Shown one piece after another: positions 1 to 11,200 of a stretch of DNA of 64,000 nt. Each line of letters starts with the position of its first letter. The first letter of the stretch is position 1. The notes under the pieces were generated by a model. That model searched no databases, was not told the origin of the DNA, and worked only from the letters and a program-made list of their open reading frames with translations. Origin of the DNA: Phallusia fumigata (taxonomy: Eukaryota; Chordata; Ascidiacea; Phlebobranchia; Ascidiidae); assembly GCA_008931825.1 (NCBI GenBank), contig QXVZ01027330.1:38579-102578 (forward strand). The letters run 5' to 3'. The translations under genes were made by a program, and so were the position numbers.

Positions 1-144
1 ATCTTAAGCTGTATGAACAGACAGAACATTTGTAGCTTCATTATCTTGTAATTGTACAATTGTGCCCTTTTGTTAGATGTTAATACATTTATTGAACAAG
101 AGTTACAAATTTTAGGTTTGACTTTGTGTTTGTTTTCATCCCAG

Positions 145-719
145 GTTTATAAAATGGGGCTCAAGGGGAACCTGACAGGCGATAAACTGAATAATAAAAG
201 ATTTGACAAAATGCTTGCACACATCAATGGTTCTTTTAGGGTATACAAAACAGTTACACTAGCTTCATATCGAAATTGCTGGATAAGTACAATCATGGTC
301 GCAAAAGTCCGTACCAAGCTGGCATAAAGCATATTACAAAGTAATTACAAAATTGGTGGCCTGATGTTTTAATAATTAGCAATAAAGCCCCAATTCCAGC
401 AACCCTTGGCCTTGTTGATGTAGCTTGTGTTGTGTCCTGGTAAATTTTCCAAACTGCATTTTTAAAACCAGCCAAATTTAAACAAAAAAGGTTGTTTTGC
501 TGTCTTTTTATTCTTTAGAGCAGTGGGTTGTCAGACAAAATTCTGTCAATAAGACAGACAGACCATTATACAGAACTTACTTTTTCAAAAATTGCGCTCA
601 TACCGCCAATCACAAATGTCCTGTTATACAGTATCCATGTGAATTTAGACAATGATTTTAATGACAAACCGGCTACCGCTTCGACAAAAAAAGCGATTAA
701 GCTTGAAGCCCAGCCATAA
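145..719 (+). CDS. Last two exons of an unrecognised gene (5' part lies outside the window)
   Basis: Two phase-compatible exons are visible. Exon 145-240 follows a pyrimidine-rich CCAG acceptor and ends at AGG before GTATAC. Exon 519-719 follows TTCTTTAG and ends at a TAA stop. Both are read in phase 0 and join without interruption to about 98 residues. I do not recognise the protein. The product is mixed hydrophilic with a short hydrophobic stretch (ALIPPITNVLLYSI) and a lysine-rich end (KKAIKLEAQP). An upstream exon inside bases 1-144 is not evident. It could be the 3' end of a gene that starts before the window, or a chance combination of open frames. Confidence 0.4.
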
Positions 720-2288
720 AATTAATATGCAACACCCCAGATCAAAATAAAAACGCCACCTTAAACCCACCCGCGCCTAAACCCTAAAGATCAACAGATT
801 TTCGATGGTCTGTCTGTTTGCTGGGACGGGAAGCTCTGGTCCTTCTTGCAAGTTGCAACTATGGATATTAAGTGGGAATTTCAGAAAATGAGCCATTTAC
901 ATTGGTTCATGTAATACACCCTAACTGGGTACATATTTTTTGTTTTCCTAAATTTTGACATAAACTACCCAATAAACAAACAGGTCTAGTTTGGCAAGCA
1001 ATTTTATGTGGCGAAACGGAAAAGCATTCCTTAGAGATTTTTTTTATATTTAGGGGTCAGTGGCAAATGAACAACGTGAACAAATTTGTGAAAGTGGTTG
1101 ATTCAAGCCTTAAACATATTTATTATATTGCACATATTATCATGACTGTTGACAAAGTTTAGGAGAAAATTCCTGAAAAGGGTTCATTAAGTTTTAAAAA
1201 CGTTTTTGCGCTGGCAAACATCATCACCTTTTTGGTATGCGACTATGCGTACTAATACTGTTTAGGCTATAAGACGCGTAGGCCAGATTTTCCCCATTTT
1301 ACAATATTTTTTAACACATTTTTCCAAAAACAATAGTTTTGCTTCTCGGTGTCTTACGACCCTGTAGTACAATAATCCACCCAAAATCTAAATTAACTGT
1401 GTAAGGCGGGTTCAAAGCTGGTTTACTGTAGCATAACATACATTTTAACCGTTTTTTAAGTGTTTTGCAACTTAAGCGATCTCAAACAGTTTTAACGGCA
1501 TGTTTACGCCGTCTCAGGCGAAACTTTACAAATTATTGAGACATGCAGAGCGACCACATGCACATGCAATAAAACATATGTCGGCAACCAAACTGGCGCC
1601 CCAATGTCTGATATACGTGGACATTGCTTTAATCCAGTTGAAACCAACGGGTTAAACTACAGTAAACATCATTCACCAACACCCCTACCAATAAATGGAT
1701 TGAAAAACAACCCAGCGAAACAGCAATGGGGCCTCGGACTCATTATAGAAATGGCGAAGCGTTGTTCAGTCACCGAGGATATGGATGAAACAAACGCAAT
1801 ACACCGAGCCGAAAAGTCCCGATGTTTGACTCATGTTTTTTTTCCTGATCAACACGCAGTTTGCAAAACGTTAAAACCTTGTGTGCATGCACTGCTGGAC
1901 AGGGGAATCACCCACCAGCCCATGTAGCCAATCTGCCTAGCCAATTTAGAGGAATCGGCATTCGAGTGTGCGCATTTAGAGGGTGGGATGCGGTTGCTGT
2001 TGTATCCGAAACCCACAACGCCTAATATTGAGGACCTTTATGTCTCGGTGGGCTATCGTAACTTGTTTAAGATTTAAGCAACAGTGTATTAGCTAAGAGC
2101 TGTTGAAATCCCAGCAATACATTATACCCTCGACCACGGCGGTAGGGCGATGGCCACAGCGAAAAATCATAAATTGTTGTACATCACAAATATACTTGTA
2201 TCCTTTTATCTTCGCATCTATTTATCTTTGCTGTTTTCTTTTCCAAATTTTAGATTGTTCCTAGAGTTGTAATAGTGCAATATTATTG
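720..2288. other. Intergenic region upstream of LARP7
   Basis: There is no convincing gene here. A 107-codon open frame at 1604-1927 has no recognisable domain and no splice partners. One copy of the 16-base motif AGGGGAATCACCCACC sits at 1901-1916; two more copies occur near 42 kb. The LARP7 promoter presumably lies in the last few hundred bases, but I see no clear TATA box or other dated element. Confidence 0.5.
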
Positions 2289-5200
2289 ATGGAAAAAAAT
2301 TCTCCGTCAACTCATCCTAAAAAAAGACGAAGGACTAAAAACTTGACAAAAAAAATCAAGGATCAGGTAATGATGGTGATTCACAACCCTTTCACATGTA
2401 CACTTGTGTTACACTCGTTACAGAAGTAGATTAATTTTTTTTCTGGAATGATTAGGTATTTGTCAATGTCATCTTGTAATTCCATCCAAATTGTAACAAA
2501 GCTTTATACCTCCGGGCTATGTAACAATACAAACAACAATAAGACAAAACATGAAATAAATTGTCAAGAGAATTAAGATTATCAAGGGAATTTATAAAAG
2601 ATTTATAATATAGTTGATACTTGCGGCATTAAGACTCTTAGTAGTACGCCGTACTGACAATAATTCTTATACCAGAACCATTCCAGCTTACTCTCATCAC
2701 TGGTGACACTAGAGAAGCTTTAGGACCCATATACAAACTACTAGTAGTATAATATAAAATTTTGTTTGAAACCCTAGTATATGAAACATCTTTTAAAAAA
2801 TCTGTATTTTATTTTTGTATCATTGTGCGACCATATTTATAAGTTTCTGTGCTTTCTGTTTTAGGTGGAATTTTTCTTCAGTGACGCAAATTTGTGTCGT
2901 GACAAATACTTGCTGGAAAAGACCGGACCTGTTGGAACCAAATGTACCTTTACATTTAAAAAAATGTCTTACTCTATTTGTTTGATTCTGTAATTGCTTG
3001 TTTGAACGCTTCATATGCCAAATTCTTTTATACTAGGTCACACTCTTTACGCTGGGTTTCTAACTGACCAACATGTCAAGGATGAATAGCAATACTTTGT
3101 GCTTAATTTTCCTTTTCTATTTATGTTGTTTGTTTCAAAGATGTTTCAATCGATCTGCTCTTGGAATTTAACTCTATCAAAGAACTTGGAGCAACTCCTT
3201 ACTTGATTGCAAAGGCAATAAAAGAGTCCAATTGGCTCCAGGTGAGAAAGAAACCCCTTGCTCTGCAACTTGCTTTATATTCCTTATTACATACTATGGG
3301 TCTCCTTCCTGAAGAGGACACAATTACTTTAAATTTATTTCCCGGCAGATTGTGTACACACTTTTAACATAAAATGTTTGGTGCATTTGATTAAAAGTTT
3401 TACAGCTGTTAAATGTGGTTGTGAAATTGTGCCATCTGTTATGTTTGACCCTATAACCGCAAAGGGCACCCTGACACCCCCCTAAAACTGGTCAAATTAT
3501 TAAAGAACTTCCAAATTAGGTGAAATCTGGACAGTTTGTGTAACATGTGATTGTGGTGCAATAATTTCAGTGTTTTACATCAGAATATATGTGGGAATGA
3601 AAAAGTTTAGTGCAAGGGCACAGGAATCTGTATGTTCAGTCACAAGTGCCAAAACAGGTTTCAAAAGCATCATTTTACTCATGTGAAAATCCATAGACAG
3701 AGATTGCTACAAAACAAATAAATTCAAGGTTGCAGCCAACATGCCTAAATACCTGGTCACTGCAGTCTTGGCGCCCATGGTAAATTTATATACTGTGGAA
3801 TGGCAATATACCCATTCTTCTATATCTGTTAATGACACATGTCATTATGATGCAAATTGCAGATTAATTGCACCTATTTCCTGTTTGTTACCAGAATAAC
3901 ATCTGAAAACATATTAGTACCAGGGTCACATGCCTGTATAGTGGGTTAACATTTCCCCTTAATTGTGTAAAATAAATTCAGGTAAAATGCAGAAAGGTTT
4001 TGCAAAAGCCTTTGCACTGCGTTTTTTCCGTTTTCTTGTGACGAGATTCGTCAGTTTTTTTTTAAAAACTAGTGATAGATCAAATTATGGATATATATCA
4101 CTTAGAAAGCAATGTAGTTTAAAAAAGCCTAGAAAAAAGTCAAAACACAAGGGAAAAGCTGTTGTCACATAAGAGCACAAATTAGGTGTATTTTACATAA
4201 TGTTGAAATTTGTTTTTAGTTGGATGAAGGTGAAAAACATGTTCGTCGAAGAGTAGGAATAGGAACTTCAGTGAAAAATGACCAGTGCACAATATATATT
4301 GTAAGTATTTTACAATAAAAACAAAACATGATAGCATTGTTTTACAAAAAATAAGTTAACCAACCTTTTTAGGTTTTAGACTACTTTGTAGTAAATAGAA
4401 AAATGTGGTCATTTCAAATTCAACTACACCTGTATTTTTTAGCCACTTTGACACCCAGAATGTTTTGACATACTATGACACAGGGCAATGTCCTTGCCTC
4501 TCTGTGTATGGTTGATCCATGTTTGAAGCATATGTCTTCTTTCCATACCGTTTTTATTTTGCAAACCTTGTTTCCCCTCAAAAGTGTGTGTGCCATAACT
4601 GAGTTTGAAAACGGTTGCAATATATTTACCTTGTCTTGCTTTACCACGCACATGCGACATCAACACAACATACAAAACAATATGTTTGACCCTATGGCTC
4701 AATCACTGTGCATTTATAGCTTTTACTGCTCATCGGGTTTTCCCATTTTGTGGCTTTGAATGTAACCAAAGCCTTTAATCCAATCAGATAGAAATGCTAG
4801 TTTCATCAAAACCAAAAATAAAGTTTAATAAGATTTATTTTGGGCTTCTCGAATAAAAATAATAGTGATGCCAATAATCGGTCCACTCTCAGTTGTGGTC
4901 CTATTTTCAATTTTTATTTCTGCCCGTGATCTAAAAAATGGACGCTGTGGGTAAATATTGCCAATGTGTTTTGACCTGCATATTTTACTTACATGGTATG
5001 AAACACCAAAAAAATCTTAACCTCCAATTTCTAGTGGAACAAAAGTGAAAGGATACAAATCTGTTCTATTATTGAAAGTTCATGGTTGCATTGGCAGCAG
5101 ACATTCCAACCATGAGAGAAAAGTTTACCATCACATATTGAATAATTATGAGTAATGCCAAACCATGGCAAAAACTCTTAGGTAAATGAGGCAAACTGAA

Positions 5201-8200
5201 AAAGAGAGGAGCAACCAGAGAGGAATTTGAGTAGGGTGGTAATAGCCGAGTTATGACAAAGCTTTGTTAAAACTGCGCTTTGTTTTTGACAAACTTGGAT
5301 TAAACTCTCTAAATGTAAATTTATAAACACGCTGTCTTTTTAGGAAGGTTTGCCTTGTGATGCAACAATTAGTTGGATGAGGCAAGTCTGTGCAAAACTT
5401 GGAAAAGCAAAACATATTTACTTGCCTAAATTTAAAAACTCTGGTATGTATATCTCTTTGTTCTTTGTGAACAAACTGTACAAGCTTTGGCATGTTTTTT
5501 GTACAGATGTACTCAAGGGATTTGCATTTGTTGAATTTGAACACAAGGAAGAAGCTTACCGAGCTTGTAATATTTTGAATTCACCACCTCCTAATTTTTT
5601 TCCCAATCGAACAAGCAGTTACCTTTCAAGTCTTGTTGTACGAAACCATGCTGCCAATAGCTTTCAGGACAAGAAGGTATATTAATGTGTCTAAATCATC
5701 TTTAGAATAAAGATGTTGAGAATATGTAATCATCATGATTTAAAATCAATAACCTCCCCAATGGTTTTGTCACTAGTTTTCAAAAGCGAGTCAAATTGTC
5801 AAACATTGTTCAACTTGGATGATAATTTTGACAAAATATATGTTTGCTCATCATAGTGTGTCACCTGATTTATGTAGTAAATGTTGTAACCAAAAACACA
5901 AAAAAATGAAAGTGATTTTGCTTCCTCACTGTACAATCACAGTTATGCTTTAATTATGGGTTCCCTTCCTGAAGGGGGACACATATTGTTTTCACTCTGT
6001 TCGTTTTGTTTTTTTCTTTTTTCTGCCCTGCAGCTTGTCCATGCACTTTTGGCATGAAATGTTTGATGGATTTGGATGAAACTTTCACAGCTGGTAGATA
6101 TGGTCATGGCGATGTGTCATCCATTTCGATTGACTTCTTAGCCCCAAGGGTTACCCCGCTAGCCCCCAAAAGGGTGAAATATTTCCTTGCACTATGTCTA
6201 TGCACTTTGGCATGAAATGTTTGGCGGATTTGGATGAAACTTTTACTGTTGGTAGACATGGTCATGGAGTTGTGTCATTAGTGTTGTTTGACCCCATATC
6301 CCAACAGTTACCCCACTAGCCCCCTAAAATGGGGCAAATACTTAAACAACCTCCGAATTGGATCTAATTTGGACAATTTGTATAACATGTCATTGTGGTT
6401 CAATAATTAATGTTTTTCCCCTACAGGTCCAGCAGTTACCCCACTAGCCCCCTAAAAAGGGGCAAATAGTTAAACAATCTCCGAATTGGATGAAATTTGG
6501 ACAGTTTGCATAACATTTCATTGTGGTGCAATAATTAATGTTTTTACCCTATAGGCCAGCAGTTACCCCACTAGCCCCCTAAAATGTGTAATATTATTAA
6601 ACAATGTCCAAACTTGATGTAACTTGGACAGTTTGTAGAACATGTCTTTGTGGTGCACTGATTGCTTTGTTTATGTCTAGCCTGGACATGTTTCCTGAAA
6701 AACGCAATATGTAGAACTTTGCATGTGTGGGGACCCATGCGTTTCTGCCAGCAGAAACAATTATGTCATAAATAGCGCAGGTAACTATAAGACCCAATGT
6801 AATATAATGTGGGGAATATATCCTCTTTTAATATCGGGTAATAGTGTATGGAGAATGTCTATATATAGTAAGCCACCCTTCTAGTTTTTTATTGTGTCAA
6901 GCAACTAAAACCTGATCAACAACCCTAAATGTGTTTCCAGCTGCAAAAACAATTTAGCAATAAAAAACACGGAGGCCAAGAAACACAGTGTAAAATGCAC
7001 AATGAATATCGGTGAAAGTCACCCTTACAGTGTATCTACAGCATTTAGTAATACTTCTCGTTTTGGTATGGGCAAACCATTATATAACAGGGAATTATCG
7101 GCTCTCCTGGTTTGTTTACCTGCTTTGTACAAGAAAGAGTCTTTCACACACAACAGATGGGCAGCTGAGTTGTTGCAGTTACATGTTTTTTTGACTGTTT
7201 GGTCATCACTTTCTTTGCAAGAAAAACAGTAATGAATTTTTTTCATCCTGCACAGAAGAATGGTGGGAAGAGTGATGAAAAGGACGGTTCATCCAATACT
7301 TACCAAAGACAGAACACTTCTTTACCTCCTCTCCAAAGAGTTAATAATTCATGTTGTCAAAAAACATGGTTTGTTTCTTCTACTTACCAATATGTAACAA
7401 GATTGTCCACTAAATTGGATTGCTTTCTTTTACAGCTATGGGGAATCTGGTGATGCAAACCTAAAAGAACTATGTAAGTGGGTTGTGTGCAATTGTAAAT
7501 AAAACAAAAAAAGTAATAAAAAATGTTAAAAAAAGAACTATTGTACAGTGTTACAATAAATGTAATAAAATTCTTTTTGAGACTCGGCATGTAATACAAA
7601 GGCTTAATTCAAATCTTATGTAGGTATTCTAAGAAATGAACATGCAGATGATAATACAGCAAAAGTGAGCAATTTCGAGCACAGTACTGTTGAAAATTCA
7701 GCAATGCCTAATCATACTTCAAACTATAGCAAAACCACTTTACCCAATGTGGTTATTAAAAACAATAGAAAAAGGTGTATGAGTGAGCCATCAAATGAGC
7801 ATACCAAACCAAAATTGAAAAAACTGAATGAAAGTAGGACAACATTTCAATCCAACCATATTCCAAGCAACAATCACATGGTACCAGATAAAGAATTGTT
7901 CACAAAGGGTTCCACAGAACAATGTGTTGATTCAAAGTTGTTGGATGTTCACACTGCCATAACATATGGAAGATTTTTAGCAAATAAAGCCATTAAACAG
8001 AAAGAAACGAAAATCCGGCATTGTTCTTCAAGTCCGGATTTTGCAGCTTTGCCTCAAGTTCAACCTGCTGTGCTATCATCTGTTGTAATGGTTCCCAAGG
8101 GAGGAAAAAGGTCATCGAGAAAAACAAGAAGAAAAAAGAACAAAACCCTAAATCAGCTAAAGACCCATCAAAGTCCCCCAAACATTAAAGCTATGCCAAA

Positions 8201-11200
8201 AGTGTGTAATGCCCTTTATAAAATTGTGATTTAACATTTTTTCAACATGTTTTGTTGTTAACCTTCTGCAATTTGGGATTCAACAGATAGCATGGCTGGA
8301 AATAAAGAAGAATTATCAACACAAACAAAGGGAGGAAATGGGAAAAATAAAAAGCATTTTGCAACATAATTCGCTAACAGGTTCAAACTATTTAAAGCAT
8401 GTTAATTGTTAAGAACAGTATGTATTCTTTTAATGTTAATTATGGGTCCCCTCCTGAAGGGGACACATATTGTTTTCACTCTGTTTTTCTTTTTTCTCCC
8501 CTGAAGCATGTCCATGTACTTTTGGCATGAAATGTTTGATGGATTTGTATGACACTTTCACAGCTGGTAGATATGGTCAAGGCGGTGTGTCATCCTTTTC
8601 GATTGACTCCATAGCCCCAATGGTTACCCCGCTAGCCCCCAAAAGGGTGAAATATTTCCCTGCACTATGTCTATGCACTTTGGCATGAAATGTTTGGCGG
8701 ATTTGGATGAAACTTTAACAACTGGTAGATATGGTCATGGAGTTGTGTCATCAGTTTTGTTTGACCTCGTGGCCCCAATGGCTCCCCGCTAGCAACCTAA
8801 TTGCGTCAAATTGTTAAACAATCTCCGAATTGGATGAAATTTGGACAGTTTGTTCTACATGTCATTGTTGTGTAATAATTAATGTGTTTTACTCCATAGC
8901 CCCAGCAGTTACCCCACTAGGCCCCTAAAATGGGTCAAATTGTTAAACAATCTCTGAATTGGATGAAATTTGGACAGTTTGTAGAACATGTCATTGTGGT
9001 GCTATAATTATGGGTCCCCTTCCACGAAGGGGACACATATTGTCTTTACTCTGTTTTTTTCTGTCTAACGCGAGTTTGTTCCCACGGTTTGGTCATGAAG
9101 GAGTCGTATAAATTTCTTCAAATTTTCACACATGATAGCCCCCCCCCCCCCCCCCCCCCCCCCCAACTTTTTACCCCAATTCACCCACAGGCCCCCAAAA
9201 TGTAAAATTTTTAAAACGGCTATATTTAACACAGTAAGTCACCTAGATGTTTCCTATTTTGATAGTTGATACAATGCAAAGTATTTTAAAGTTTTTTGTG
9301 ACTTTCCAATTTTTTACCTTTTTAACCCCAAATATTTAGTTTTTTGATTACATGCCCTTTACTTCAGACGTACTAATCCAAATGTATTGAAAATTAGGAC
9401 GTAGATATGTAGGGTGCTTCTTATACGTTGTTTAACATTTTAGCCTGATCGGTTAAGTATTTACCCTTGCAGCCACAAATACGTTTATAACAGCTGGCTG
9501 TTTTGCCCCAAATGCAAAACGACCTGACGTGAGGGAGTGATTGACACTTTTACGACTCAAGCGGCGCAACGCTCAGCGGTTGGTCACAGGCTGCTTCTAC
9601 ACACATAAACGGGCGTTCATAGGGTGCGGCCAGGTGGGCGTTTCATTTTAATTGTCTTGTTTTATGATGGACGAAGCTCAGCTGTTTATATTACATCACT
9701 GGTTTGGGTGATTGTGTAGCGTAAAGAAATGCGTCTGCTAAATACCGTTGTAAAGGTGATACATTACAATAACTTTGCTTTCTACTCTGTTGTACAAAAG
9801 CACGTAAGCGCATGGTTAGTTGGTCAAGAAGCGTAATGTTGTTGTTGAATTTATAGCACATTACGGAAACCGCGCAGAAGAGATTCGTTAAGAGTTTGTT
9901 GCGGCTCGGCTAAAGGTCACTGTAGGTCAAACTATTGGTTGTGGGGCTGTGGGGTTTAAATTGTGCTGTTTACAATGAGATTGTAACTGGCATAATGTAA
10001 AAAATGATTTTTTAGAATATATGTGGAATCTTTGTTTTCCCACCAATTTTTAAACTGATCACATCCTAAAACAATGCTACTATTCAGAAATTGCATGTGT
10101 GCCCCCCCCCCCCCCCCCATGCTAGCAGAAACAATCATGTCATAAAATTCCAAGGGAATTTGAGACCCAATGTTATGCGGACATTGAATATATATCTAAC
10201 ATAACAAAGGAAATGGTATATATGGAAAACATCAATTTGGGGTGGTAGTGTATGTGGAATTAAAATATGGAGAACGCCACCTCTCTAGTTGATGTGTTTT
10301 CCCCAAAGCCTTAGCAGTTGCCCCACTACCCCCTTAAATGGGTCTAAGTGTTCCAAACAATTATTCTACAACTTTCCATGTGTGGGGACCCATGCGTTTC
10401 TGCCTGCAGAAACAATTATGTAATAAAAAGCCTAAGTAACTATGGGACCCAATGTGAAATGACATGGTGAATATATATATGCATTTTTAAATGGGGTAAT
10501 AGTGTATATGGAATGGCAATATGGTGAACGCCACCCTTCTAGTTATAATTGCTATTTGATATATTTCATGCAGATAGAAATACTCAATCTACATTTATCA
10601 AGCGTCATTTGGCCCTTGAAGAACACGTTTCAATTGAAGAAATGAGCCCTTCTAATGATGTGGTTGACACTTCCTCACTGGCAGGTGCTACTGAATCATC
10701 AGGTTAATATAAAATAGAATAAATGAACAAAACATATTTTTTAATCACCCTTAAAAAATGTTTGGATTTGACTTGATTTGGGAAACCATAATTTGACCCT
10801 AATGCTGACTTGACTTGGAATTAAAAAAAGGGGCTAGTAATGACTTGAGACTCATAAAAAATACAAAATGCATTGTTTATTAAAGCCTGCTTTGGTCCTA
10901 AAAACCTTTATTATTTACACTATAAAATATTTTATTGCCATAACATTTAGTAAGTTGTAGATACTGTTTCAGTTCAAAACTTAAACATACAATATTGTTA
11001 AAGCATTGTTTTTTACAATATTTAACAAACTAAAAGATTCTTTAACCTGTTGCCAAAGGTAAACGTTCTGAGACAACTTTTCAAGCTGGAGTAATTGTTG
11101 AAGTGCAAAACTACAAGTTGGATTCTTCACAAAGTTTATCTGCCAATATAAAGTTGTTGAAACAGCATTTTTCTTTGTTTGGACCAGTGGCTTATGTAGA

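Noticed and set aside
1604-1927. 107-codon open frame upstream of LARP7
   Set aside because: No recognisable domain, no splice sites linking it to anything, and it ends at a repeat-associated 16-mer.
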